NCBI RefSeq assembly: GCF_026262505.1
Contig: NC_067206.1
Location: 1,922,001 to 1,986,000 of the forward strand
DNA: 64,000 bases
Direction: 5' to 3'
DNA from: Trichomonas vaginalis G3
Lineage: Eukaryota > Parabasalia > Trichomonadida > Trichomonadidae
A program made the translations under genes and the position numbers. The stretch's first letter is position 1; every line of letters begins with the position of its first letter. The notes under the pieces are model-generated. The model had not been told where the DNA came from. It did no database searches and saw only the letters and a list, made by a program, of their open reading frames with translations. Positions 23,721 through 33,356 of this stretch are shown piece by piece.

Positions 23721-24458
23721 TTAATCTGTTATCTCATCAGCTATTTTTTCTATTTGAAATTGCCATAATATTTCATTCATAAATTCTAAATCACAATCAA
23801 ATAGGTCAGTTATTCTAAATTTAATATTTGATAAATCTTTTGAATGAAGAATAAATGAATTCCCAGATAATTGAAACGGATATGATAAAGAAAATATGTT
23901 TAAGTTGATGGATAAAATGTTTTGTATTGATGGGTAAGAGTTAGGGTCTAATGTTTGATGTGAAAATCTCATTGGGGTATTAACTTTATCACATTTGATT
24001 AAAATGAAATTAGAACCAGTGTCAGAATACAAAACATCCCCAACATCTTTTTCAAAATTTAATATCCCCAACAATGAACGAAGACGAGGAGTACAAAATT
24101 TAATTTTCAGCGGAAATTTAATAAGGTTATTTATTTCATCAAGTTCAAAAAGTTTATCAGGTTTTGATTTAAAATTTTCTTCATACCATATGATAAATGA
24201 TTCATTTAAATAACTTAAAATCATGTTAATATCCCATTTCGTTATCACATTATTTATATACATATCATACGTTTTTAGGTCTACGACCCCGCCGCTATGC
24301 GGCTCATGGTCATCTTTAATAAATGATATATAATCTGAAGGGTCTAAAAGAATGGGATTAAATTTACCACTCACAGAAACGAGAGTAACATTATAAATTC
24401 CGCTAACTGTTAAATTTAATTCACAGTTATTATTCGAAATAATATTGATAATTGACAT
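23721..24458 (-). CDS. 245-residue Polinton structural-type protein, unknown
   Basis: The frame looks whole. Composition is rich in Ile, Leu, Asn and Ser with alternating patterns suggestive of beta structure, and no catalytic motif is visible. It sits among virion-type genes, so a minor capsid role is possible but unproven. The gene contains a small GC-rich palindrome at 24278-24311. Confidence 0.5.
   Translation of the reverse strand: MSIINIISNNNCELNLTVSGIYNVTLVSVSGKFNPILLDPSDYISFIKDDHEPHSGGVVDLKTYDMYINNVITKWDINMILSYLNESFIIWYEENFKSKPDKLFELDEINNLIKFPLKIKFCTPRLRSLLGILNFEKDVGDVLYSDTGSNFILIKCDKVNTPMRFSHQTLDPNSYPSIQNILSINLNIFSLSYPFQLSGNSFILHSKDLSNIKFRITDLFDCDLEFMNEILWQFQIEKIADEITD
24278..24311. 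repeat. GC-rich palindromic insert in Polinton gene
   Basis: GACC (24285-24288) and GGTC (24308-24311) enclose a GCCGC-tat-GCGGC hairpin (24291-24303). A GGTC-tac-GACC hairpin overlaps the left side. It is of the same style as the two inserts in the polymerase gene. Confidence 0.6.
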
Positions 24459-24479
24459 TTTTTTATTACGATTAAAAAT

Positions 24480-24960
24480 ATGGTAAAGCGTTATTTTCCA
24501 GTGATAAATAAAACTAGAATAAGATTACCTCAAGAATTCATAAATTCAACGAATAAGAAATTCATTCATGTTATAAATTTTAGTGTTTTCAGAAAATATG
24601 AGTCGATGTCATATTCATCATCAGGTTATATTTCACTTCATTCAAATTTAGTTCAATCAAACCCATATAATGACCATTTCATAAGATTTTCAGATGGTAT
24701 TAAAAATGTAATTGATAGATTAAAATATGAACAGATTGACAATATCGAATTTTTTGGAATTTTGGTTTAAATATCCCGATGGAAAAAAGATTGAAGTTAA
24801 AGATAAAGCTGATACTATAACAAAAACAATTACAATGACCGATCCAGATAGTGGGGAACAAAAAGAAATAAAACAAACGATAGAAACTGGTGAAAGGTCA
24901 ATTATTATCGATTATGATTCAAAGGATTATTATTCGATAATGTTAATGCTTGAATATTAA
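24480..24960 (+). pseudogene. Short plus-strand Polinton gene, unknown
   Basis: Two overlapping open stretches encode a beta-rich N-terminal part and a Lys/Thr/Asp-rich C-terminal part. Broken about once. It is divergent from the 245-residue gene (21 bp apart) and converges on the next minus-strand gene, overlapping it by 4 bp. Confidence 0.4.
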
Positions 24961-25658
24961 ATAGCCTTAACAAAGAATTTTTCAAGTGATATTTTATATT
25001 CATCAACTATTTTATTATAAATATCATTATATGTTAAATGAAGTTCAGTTGTTGTTCCGTTCTTTGATATCTTAATTGTGCTAATATCCTTTATAGGATT
25101 TATTTTTGCAACTGTTCCGCAGCATGAAACCTCATCATCTATGAAAAATTGAATCTTCACGTCTGAATCTTGAACATCACAAAGAATGGCGATAATGTGA
25201 ATTAATGATTCATAAGGTAAAATAATTAAACCGGATTGGTCAATTAAATTTATTATTGAATCATAATTATCAGTTATGATATCACGATATATTTTCATTA
25301 ATTCTGAATTAATGTCTATTTTATATGGCGCATTGCGACTGGAATCGTAGATTCCTGGGTTCTCGATGTTTGATGAAAGAGGTGGGGGGTATGTTGGATA
25401 AGTGGGAATTTCAACAGGTTTCTTTACCGGTTCAGATAAAATGATTGGGTCTCCATTCTCATGGTTTTCTTCATTCTCCTCATTCTTCGGTAAGTCACGA
25501 GTTAATAAATTTGGTTGAGTTGCTGACCTTGTTAATTCAGGACTAACATTAACTTTAACATTTTGAATAATTCGTGATTTATCATCATTTACATTATAAC
25601 CAACCGTAATCTCTGCTTTTGCGTTAGTGTTCTTTTGACTAGTGAAACGTCTTCTCAT
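24957..25658 (-). CDS. 233-residue Polinton protein with proline-rich linker
   Basis: The frame looks whole. An Arg-rich N-terminus (MRRRFTSQ) is followed by a Glu/Asn-rich stretch, a proline-rich linker (IPTYPTYPPP, about residue 88) and a C-terminal globular part of about 120 residues with Ile/Asp-rich strands. No enzyme motif. Probably a virion or accessory protein by position. Confidence 0.5.
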   Translation of the reverse strand: MRRRFTSQKNTNAKAEITVGYNVNDDKSRIIQNVKVNVSPELTRSATQPNLLTRDLPKNEENEENHENGDPIILSEPVKKPVEIPTYPTYPPPLSSNIENPGIYDSSRNAPYKIDINSELMKIYRDIITDNYDSIINLIDQSGLIILPYESLIHIIAILCDVQDSDVKIQFFIDDEVSCCGTVAKINPIKDISTIKISKNGTTTELHLTYNDIYNKIVDEYKISLEKFFVKAI

Positions 25659-25690
25659 TTATATTCGAATAAAAAAATATATTTAAACTT

Positions 25691-26589
25691 TTATTTTGCT
25701 GGAACTTTTGAATCTATTATTTCCTGTATTTGTTCATGAAGTTGATTTTTAGCATTTTCATCGAAATTAATAGACCGAATATATTCATTAATTGCATTCT
25801 TATAATCATTTGATTTCTCAAATTTTCTTTTATCTGATTCCTTAACTAAATCATAAGTTAAACCTCGTTGCTGATATAATGGTTTCTTAATTAAATCTTT
25901 GAATGCTTGAGATAAAGCACCTGATGCAATTCTTGCTACTATAATTGGTTGGAATTGCTGTTTAAGTTCATCTTTAACATTTGCGAAAACTGGATCGAAT
26001 AAAGCAACTTTAAAGAATTTCTTAGCTGGAATTTCAGGTCTTAAATTTGCATATTGACCATCAAACTGGTTAGAATATCGTGGTAATCCATCCGGTCCCT
26101 CTTCAATAGCATTTAATTCTTCATTGAAGTAAGAATATGGATTATGACGGTATGAATTAATTGGACCATTTTCACCTTCTCCAATGTATGTTTAACAGCT
26201 TTTCCATTTTCATCAAATTGCATAGGATAATGTTCATTATATGCTTTACGTTTAGGATAATCCGTCATTGTTAATTTATACCCATTTATGACTTTAATAT
26301 TTCCTTGACCATCAGTAACGAAAACTTCATTTATACCATCAGGTTTTCCATTTGGACCCGTAATGTCTGCTTCGTGTGCTTCCCAATTTGGACCATGACG
26401 TTTGGCATATGCTTGAGCTTCTGGTAATGTTAAAACGTTTCTCATTTGTTTAACATCTTTTTGAAGACCAGCAACAATATGAACTAATTCTTTCATTCCA
26501 TCAGGAACTTTCATAGCTCTATTATATACACCCCTTTTGTTTGTCCCTTGTTTTAATGGAACTTGTAGAAGATTTGCTATTTCTGTCAT
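25691..26589 (-). pseudogene. Polinton structural-type protein, about 300 residues
   Basis: The N-terminal part is a charged helical sequence followed by a segment rich in Asn, Gly and Asp; the C-terminal part is helical and charged. It lies immediately upstream of the packaging ATPase gene's 3' end on the same strand. Broken about once. Family not recognised. Confidence 0.45.
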
Positions 26590-26619
26590 GTTTAATTATA
26601 AATAAAAAATAAAAATTAA

Positions 26620-27456
26620 TTATAAAAAGTTAATCAAATTTAACACCCCCTTTATTTAAATCAACTATTATTTTCCCATGTTCACCTAATTGCTGATATT
26701 GTGTGTAAAGTTCATTAATGCTCATTGGTAAATTCACTTGATAAAGCATAACATTCAACTGTTGACGACTAAACCACTGAAAATGAAAAGTGTTGATAGA
26801 TTTGATTTAATGTTTGTGCTTAATGCTTTGAAATATTGAACAGCCATAAAGAATGAACACTGAATGTGTCGACATTGAGTTAATAACTGATTAAAATATG
26901 ATTTCTCATTTGTTATTAGTTTTGATTTCACCGCATCATCTAGAAAAATGAGTGAATGCAAAAATTCTCTATCAAAATTTGAAATAGAAAGTGTTTCAAA
27001 TAATTCATCCCGTTGTTTATCAATAATTTTATCCTCTAATCCTTGCTTCTTGATTGTATTATATAATTCTTTATACATTAAAAAGTTTTTTAAATAATCT
27101 TCTGCTTCTTCTTGTGATAAATAAATAATTGGAATTTTGATTAAATGCTTTAAAGATTCAAATGTATCATCTGAAGGTGAACCTGAACGGTTGATATAAA
27201 TTAACACATGTGAATAGGGGGAAGTGTTAGCAATAATGATAATTTGTTTTAATATCGTTAATGTTTTACCTTTATTCTGTTTACCAATTGCTGCAGTGAT
27301 TGAATTTAAGTAACATTCAGAATATGGAATTTTCATTAATTTTTCCTTAGATAGAGCATTTCTATTATCACTCAATGCTTCATTAATCATATCATCTATG
27401 TATGTATTATATACTCCTGCTAATTCTTCATAAGGGGTGGATGAATTTAAATCCAT
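26620..27456 (-). pseudogene. Polinton packaging ATPase, block B
   Basis: Nearly identical to the apparently whole copy at 33-869, with the same P-loop and Walker B strand. This copy is broken about once near its C-terminus. Confidence 0.8.
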
Positions 27457-27480
27457 TTAATCAAAAATAAATTTATAATT

Positions 27481-29114
27481 TTAAACATTTCTATTCATCA
27501 ATATTTCATCATATGAACTTCTATACTGTGGTGGTGTACCTGTTGGATGATATTTCAAACCTTCATCCGGTGTCCATGTCCAATATGTAGTCCTAGTAAA
27601 CCAAACCTGAGGAGGATTTGTCACTTTTGAACAGTAAGTGTCATTTTCACCCTGAATGATTGGATAAGCTTTCACTGTACTGTAACTTGTGAGTTGAAAG
27701 TTTCTAACCATCAAAGAATATACCGCTCCATCACGTTGAACTGGAATAGTGCATAAGAATGAAGTTTGGTCTTTCCATGTTCTAGCTAATGGTGTGCCAT
27801 TATCATCATTCAGTGGTCTAGTTAATGAGTCCTCGTATTCTTCCGTGCATTCATTCACTCCATCTAATCAGAAGCTTGAAGCATACGTGTAAAGAATATG
27901 TCGCCCACTGTTGTCATCGCTTGATCGGGGAAGTTTCTGGAATCTATAGTGACCTGAAGACCTCGAAGCATTGGATTTTCTAAAACTGTTCTTTGCATTG
28001 CATTCTTCGGAATGTTAACACAACATCTGTAACATTATGAAGAGCGTATGAGAAATCTGAACTGATACCTTCAGGAGTGATGCAACCTCCATTTAGTGAA
28101 CGAACGTCAATATGTTGAGCTGGAATCATGAATGGATCTTCCTTACTGAATAAACGTGGTATTGCTTTAACTGATTCTTCAATTAAACCGTATCCTGGTG
28201 TAATGCATTTATCCTCTAAAACTTCCATCTTTGTGCATGAAATAATAACGTCTTCAACTGTTGCGTCAGCAGATGTAGCGGCTAAGCTTGTAATTAATTT
28301 GGCAGGAAGTCCGATTTGTTGGAATTTGCGATCATATTTATAAACATGATTCATAATCTTTTCATAATTTTCATCAGTTATCTTTTCATAAACGTAATTT
28401 TGTAAATCAGCAACTCTTAACGGGTCAACCTGACAAAATACTAAAGTATCCCTGAAAACATAATATTTAAGAATGATTTCACCAAATGATTTAGGATAAT
28501 CATCGAACGCCTGAAATGCTAACAAATCATTTACCGGAATAATCATATCAAAAGTGACATCAACTTCTTCATTTGCATTCTTGAAAACTTCTGAAGGGTC
28601 AATATATTTACCACATACTGAGTTATCATATTTTTGAACATTATTATATAACGAATGAACAAACTTTTTAACTTTCCTTTCTGATTTTGGTTTATATGTT
28701 GCAAATGCGAAAGATTCACGGGCGCAATCCATCTGAAGATAACCAGCATCACCTCTTTCGGTTTCTACTTCTAATTGTTTAAAGCTTTGATTTGATGATT
28801 TGTAACCAACGAATAAACGCATGCATTTAAAAGCGGCATCACATGTGAAAGCTTTATTTGAAACTAGAGTTGCTTTAACTTTGCGTTTAATATATGTGTC
28901 ACCTAATTGATTCACATCATGAGCTGGATTTGTAATTCTTAAATGAGTTTGTTTATCATCAAAATATGGAGCATCAGAGTCATAGCATGAACTTTCAAGT
29001 TCTCTATAATATCTTCACCGTCATTCTTTGCGAATATTTCATTTATCTTTTCGAATGAATGAAAACATTTCCATTAATCGGTTTAGTGTTTGGCACTAAA
29101 TAGTTAGTCGTCAT
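27481..29114 (-). pseudogene. Polinton major capsid protein, block B
   Basis: Equivalent to 894-2532 and close to it in sequence, with open stretches of up to 311 residues. It is 24 bp from the packaging ATPase on the same strand. Size and neighbourhood fit the double-jelly-roll major capsid protein. Broken, about three or four breaks. Confidence 0.65.
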
Positions 29115-29183
29115 TTATTATTAAATAAAAAATCAAAATTAAAAGATGAAAATGAATTTTTAATTTTGATGAAATAATCAACT

Positions 29184-29399
29184 ATGGCTGCAGGTATATT
29201 TAAGAAACTGTGGGATAAAGTAAAAAGAGGAGCGCATAAAGTTTGGGAAACAGTGAAGAAAGGAGCAAATTGGATATTTAAGAATAAAGAAGCAATTAGT
29301 GATGTTGCTGAATCAATAACACCAAAAGCTGCCCCAATAAGAGAAATTTTAAATAAAGGAGAAAAAGTTTATCAAAGACTACAACCGATATTGAGATAA
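29184..29399 (+). CDS. 71-residue amphipathic basic protein, Polinton
   Basis: Looks whole. The N-terminus MAAGIFKKLWDKVKRGAHK forms an amphipathic helix with Lys and Arg on one face and Trp, Phe, Leu and Val on the other, and a second Trp-containing helix follows. It is divergent from the capsid gene and converges on the next gene, whose N-terminus is very similar. A membrane-associating virion role like that of adenovirus protein VI is an inference from composition. Confidence 0.55.
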   Translation: MAAGIFKKLWDKVKRGAHKVWETVKKGANWIFKNKEAISDVAESITPKAAPIREILNKGEKVYQRLQPILR

Positions 29400-29423
29400 A
29401 AATAATATTTATTTATTTTTCCA

Positions 29424-29660
29424 CTACTTTCCTCCTATTTTATTAAGTATTCCTTCAGCAATTCCACCAACTGCGTTACCTGCTTGTGCTCCCATCGCTG
29501 GATTACCTGCTTTAGCACCTAATACTCCTCCTATGATAGTTCCTGCCGTTTTCGCTACTGGTGCCAAAAAGTTTGCAACAGGTTTAATAACCTTTTTATA
29601 AACCCAACCTGCAGCTTTCTTAATTCCATCCCATAATTTTTTAAAGAATCCTGCCGCCAT
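29424..29660 (-). CDS. 78-residue amphipathic glycine-zipper protein, Polinton
   Basis: Looks whole. The N-terminus MAAGFFKKLWDGIKKAAGW resembles that of the neighbouring 71-residue protein, suggesting a shared origin. The rest is Gly/Ala-rich with GG and GxxxG-like spacing (IIGGVLGAKAG), typical of membrane-inserting segments. The two genes face each other with 24 bp between them. Confidence 0.55.
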   Translation of the reverse strand: MAAGFFKKLWDGIKKAAGWVYKKVIKPVANFLAPVAKTAGTIIGGVLGAKAGNPAMGAQAGNAVGGIAEGILNKIGGK

Positions 29661-29726
29661 TTCTGATTTAATATTAATTAAAAATATATTTCATCACTTA
29701 TATTCTAATTTTTTATTTAATGATAA

Positions 29727-30094
29727 ATGAAACCAATTTTAAAAATAAATGAAACAGAGGAGGAAGAAATAAATGAAAGTGAAAATGTTCAACAAAAAAT
29801 AAACGTTGTTAAACCAATTACTGAAATAAAAATTTTTCATCTGTTGATGAATTTAATGACTATTATGCTAATAATAAAAAATTATTTGAAGAATTGACAA
29901 CATGTAAATTGAATAAAATGTTTAAAGTTGAGGACAGAGTCCAAGACCCAGAGGGTCATGGATTCAAAATTTCAAAAATAAAAGGTGTTGTTAGTTTAAA
30001 ATCTATTCCTCAATCAAGAATCACCTCATTAATGAAAATTGATGATTTAACAAAAAGAATAGAAATTATTGAAGAGCGAAATAAATCATTTTGA
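29727..30094 (+). pseudogene. Acidic Polinton protein, unknown, block B
   Basis: Glu/Asn-rich N-terminus and Lys/Ile-rich C-terminus ending in a helical segment. Broken about once. A small palindrome GACCC-aga-GGGTC (29945-29957) lies inside it. The A1 copy of this gene ends at the equivalent point. Confidence 0.45.
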
Positions 30095-30232
30095 TAAATC
30101 ATGACTCGTTGAGCCCGGGTCCTTAAAGTCCATCACTGAGTTCAAGGTTATATTCATCAAATATTTCATTATTAAATGCAACTTCTGCTAGTTTATTTAT
30201 TTTTTCAATACGATCATTTGAAAGTCTATCGT

Positions 30233-30607
30233 TTAATTTTTCTGAAGTTTTTCATTTTCTAGTTCTGAAACTTTATTTGGATGATATTTAAACCCGTTAA
30301 ATTCTTTTTCCTCAGTTTTGATCATTAATTTACAAAGAACTTTTGTGGTTGGAATTCGTTTAAACCATTTATCATTAATATTTGTTATAAATTCAATATC
30401 TGGAATTAATTCCCAAATTTTTGCATTTTCAATTAATTTATTATCAAATGCAAAAGCAATAGGTTTAATATTAAACTTACCTTTATAATATATACTTTCT
30501 ACATAATCATCGAAATAAACATCTACTTGTTTAACATTTTCAAGAATTGGTGAAAGAGCATCCATTAATTGATTGACGGTTACGAATCTTGATCCACTCA
30601 TTTTCAT
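30233..30607 (-). CDS. Polinton terminal gene, 124 residues, unknown
   Basis: A frame that looks whole; a start two codons downstream (MSGSRF) is equally possible. Mixed alpha/beta composition with aromatic-rich strands (VDVYFDDYVESIYY) and a charged helical C-terminus. It is the last gene before the presumed terminal region. Family not recognised. Confidence 0.45.
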   Translation of the reverse strand: MKMSGSRFVTVNQLMDALSPILENVKQVDVYFDDYVESIYYKGKFNIKPIAFAFDNKLIENAKIWELIPDIEFITNINDKWFKRIPTTKVLCKLMIKTEEKEFNGFKYHPNKVSELENEKLQKN

Positions 30608-30897
30608 ACGAATTAAAAAAATAAATTATTCAAAAAATGTAAGACATGAATTTTTAAAGTTTATTTTTTTATTTTTTTATTTTTTTTTATTTCATTATGT
30701 ATGGGTTTAGTGAAAATTTCTTACGATTCTGAAAATTTTTAAATCTTGATTTATTCAAAAACGTAAGAATAAAAACCGTAAAAATCATACATTTTTTACT
30801 TCATATGTAAAAAAAAATGATACAAAATCGCTCAAAAATGTATGAATTCTTACGTTTACAAAAAAAGTCACAAAACCCTTCAACATATACTACTCAT
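30608..30897. repeat. Presumed right terminal region of Polinton B
   Basis: An AT-rich, gene-free stretch with the motif TTCTTACG or its complement near 30719, 30760 and 30846 and a weaker match near 30636, as expected for subterminal repeats of a terminal inverted repeat. The end near TATACTACT (about 30889-30897) is tentative, since the left terminus is absent for comparison. Confidence 0.35.
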
Positions 30898-31515
30898 AAA
30901 TCCATCCTAGAATTAATCGTTATTGATGGTTCATTAATAATTTTAAGTCATGAATTTCCAAAAATATTTTAAAATTCAGAAAACAACGAGAATTTTTTTC
31001 ATTTTATTCAAATAAAATTGTCTTTCCGAATTTTTTTTAGAAATTTAAATCTTGTAAATTGATTTTCTAGGGTAAATTAATAAAATATCAAGAAATTAAA
31101 TAAGTAAAAAGTTTTTATTATTTATAAAATACAATGTGTTTATTAAATTAATTCAAATTATAATAACAATACAAAAATTATATTGATTTCGTGCAAAAAA
31201 CATCCACATTTAGAGTTGAGATCAAAGTCATTAAAATGTATAAATAATTATGCATACAAATTCTTTTAATTCTTGTAATTTCCCCTTAAGCATTTGTTGT
31301 ATCTTGATTATAAACAAATATTTAGTATGTTATCAAGTCACTATAGCCACGAACATTTGCCATCAAGTGATAAACTTCAATCCATCGGCTTCAAATTGAT
31401 TTTTTTTGAAAAAATTAGATTTGAATTGAGTCAAAAAGTTATTCACAAAAAGTGAAAATGATAATTTCATTATGAGTAAATCAATCAGAATTTAAAAAGT
31501 CTGAAATAAAAATTG
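30898..31515. other. Intergenic spacer, nothing recognised
   Basis: AT-rich host DNA between the Polinton end and the phosphatase gene. No ORF, RNA or repeat of note was seen. Confidence 0.5.
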
Positions 31516-31523
31516 TCAGTTTT
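31516..31523 (+). promoter_or_regulatory. Initiator-like element of the phosphatase gene
   Basis: TCAGTTTT lies 17 nt upstream of the ATG. Trichomonad genes usually start transcription at a TCA(+1) initiator close to the start codon; here G replaces the usual pyrimidine. A similar TGTCAGTTTT lies near 50210, upstream of the Rab gene. Confidence 0.4.
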
Positions 31524-31532
31524 TTTTTCAAA

Positions 31533-33227
31533 ATGAGTAATTTGCCCGTGAATGAAGCTCCTCTCCATGTAATTTCATCCAAGAAGATTCTTGGAACCAC
31601 AGATCTCTTCATATTAATAAATCCAAACAGGTCATTGCAATTTTTCATTCCTGCACAACAAGCAAAAGAAAGTACCGGACAAATCATCGAGATTACTCTT
31701 GATGAGAAAGATAATTACGCAGTAAATATAGTTTACTTTTCAAAAGTTAGAAAAATCGGCGAAATACCTAAACAAGTCAAGCTGAAATTCGATAGTTCAA
31801 AAAATCTCGATCATTTCATGGCAAATTACTCATCAGCAGCGTCAAACATAAATTCCATGATGGAACTAAAGCGTCGAAACGATAAAATCCTAATTACAGT
31901 CTTTGTTGCCACGTTTAACATGGGAAACAAGGCTCCAAAGGAAGAATTTAAACAAATGCTCAAAGATGCAGCTGCCAAGAAACCAGATATTATATTCTAT
32001 GCAGCACAGGAAGCAGATTACGGCTCCAGTTCCGTTGAAGATTTATTTAATACCATTACTACAACATTGGAAAATTCATACTCGTGCATTGTCAAGAGCA
32101 ATTTTTGGGAAATGCGTCTTGTTTTACTTATCAAAAAACGCTTGGAAGCTTTTGTATCCAACGTTGTTGCATCCACAGAAGCTACAGGTATCCTTGGCCT
32201 TATGGGCAATAAAGGAGGTGTCGTCGCATGCTTGAATATCTTCGATTCACCTATTGCTTTCGTCTCTTCCCATTTGAATGCTCACCAAGGCAACGTTCAG
32301 CGCAGAAACGAAGATTTCAAGTCCATCTGCACAATGATTGATCTTGACAATCCACCATTCGACCTACTTTCTGGCTATCACCATGTTATTTGGGCAGGAG
32401 ATTTGAATTATCGTATCGACAAAACATTCCAAGAGGTTGTTGATGCTACACAAAGCCAAAACTTCGATTCAATGTTCCCAGAAGACCAATTAAACAAGCA
32501 GATGAAGCTTGGAAAGACATTTAATAGTTTCATCGAAGGCAAAATCAACTTTGCACCAACATACAAATTCAAGAAAGGAACTACTAAATACGATGCCGAA
32601 AGTAAGAGAATTCCTGCCTGGTGCGATCGCGTTTTGATCAGATCATTTGAAGGATTAGAGAGAACTTGCCTCTCCTACAGCCACCACGACTCAGTCACCA
32701 CCTCTGACCACCACCCTGTCTCCGCCATGTGGGAAATCGAGGTATGCAACACTCCGCCAGCCGCAGCCCCGTTCGCTTCTATAATTGGCGTCAGACCTTA
32801 CGCAGAGATCTCCAATTTGACACTGGATATTGGTGCTCCGATCGAATCTGTCAAATGCCAGATTATTTGGCCTTTCTCCGACTTCTTAAATTGCGCATCA
32901 GGAAAAGGCAGAAAGTACGTACAGTGGCCAGACGATACTGTTCCACTGCTCGTCCCGACAAATGCAATCTCAACAAACCACCTCAAAACTCAGTTTGTCC
33001 ACTTCGTTTTCATTGTAAACGAGAAAACTGCCATTGCAATACTTCCTTTGCACACTGTACCCGTCGATGTATTCAAGCAGTTTAAGATCAACGCAGAATA
33101 CAAGCTGGAACATATTGGAACTGTAAGTTTGAATATTAGATTTGTCGTCGCTTCGGAATCTCACATAAAAGAACAGGCTTTGAGACATCAGAAGGCTAAT
33201 GAAGCTCATACTTTCCACACCTTGTAA
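31533..33227 (+). CDS. Inositol polyphosphate 5-phosphatase (OCRL/INPP5-like)
   Basis: The 564-residue protein contains a complete IPPc catalytic domain. Visible signatures are TFNMGN (about residue 127), QEAD, NKGGV, the SHLNAH...RNED segment, WAGDLNYRID (about 287), PTYKF, PAWCDRV (about 361) and SDHHPV (about 391), which hold the metal-binding and catalytic residues of the Mg-dependent 5-phosphatases. These enzymes remove the 5-phosphate from phosphoinositides such as PI(4,5)P2 and control membrane traffic. The N-terminal 115 residues resemble a PH-like region. The C-terminal 165 residues are beta-rich and sit where OCRL-type enzymes have an ASH domain; no RhoGAP domain follows. The start is the first ATG after the initiator. 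The gene is intact and intronless. Confidence 0.9.
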   Translation: MSNLPVNEAPLHVISSKKILGTTDLFILINPNRSLQFFIPAQQAKESTGQIIEITLDEKDNYAVNIVYFSKVRKIGEIPKQVKLKFDSSKNLDHFMANYSSAASNINSMMELKRRNDKILITVFVATFNMGNKAPKEEFKQMLKDAAAKKPDIIFYAAQEADYGSSSVEDLFNTITTTLENSYSCIVKSNFWEMRLVLLIKKRLEAFVSNVVASTEATGILGLMGNKGGVVACLNIFDSPIAFVSSHLNAHQGNVQRRNEDFKSICTMIDLDNPPFDLLSGYHHVIWAGDLNYRIDKTFQEVVDATQSQNFDSMFPEDQLNKQMKLGKTFNSFIEGKINFAPTYKFKKGTTKYDAESKRIPAWCDRVLIRSFEGLERTCLSYSHHDSVTTSDHHPVSAMWEIEVCNTPPAAAPFASIIGVRPYAEISNLTLDIGAPIESVKCQIIWPFSDFLNCASGKGRKYVQWPDDTVPLLVPTNAISTNHLKTQFVHFVFIVNEKTAIAILPLHTVPVDVFKQFKINAEYKLEHIGTVSLNIRFVVASESHIKEQALRHQKANEAHTFHTL

Positions 33228-33356
33228 TTTTTATTTATTTTTTTTATGCTATTAAATTGATTCAGTTTTTTTTTAATAATAATATACGCTTTGCTTTAGA
33301 GAAAACAGTGTGAATATGTAACATGAGTATTTTATTTTACAAACAAACAAGAAATG

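Larger units (their letters stand above)
14375..30897. mobile_element. Polinton/Maverick fossil, block B (main copy)
   Basis: About 16.5 kb with the Polinton gene set: protein-primed DNA polymerase B, retrovirus-type integrase, packaging ATPase and capsid-type genes. No adenain-type cysteine protease was recognised. Left-side genes read rightward; most right-side genes read leftward, meeting in a non-coding hairpin-rich spacer near 21.0-21.56 kb. About half of its genes look whole, and the rest carry roughly 15-25 breaks in total. The left terminus is missing because block A2 joins it directly. The right terminus is placed tentatively near 30.9 kb, at the end of an AT-rich stretch with repeated TTCTTACG motifs. 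Similarity to A1 suggests a recent insertion. Confidence 0.85.

Noticed and set aside
32729-33085. Plus-strand frame within the phosphatase gene
   Set aside because: Alternative frame of a clear enzyme gene with all catalytic motifs in the main frame.
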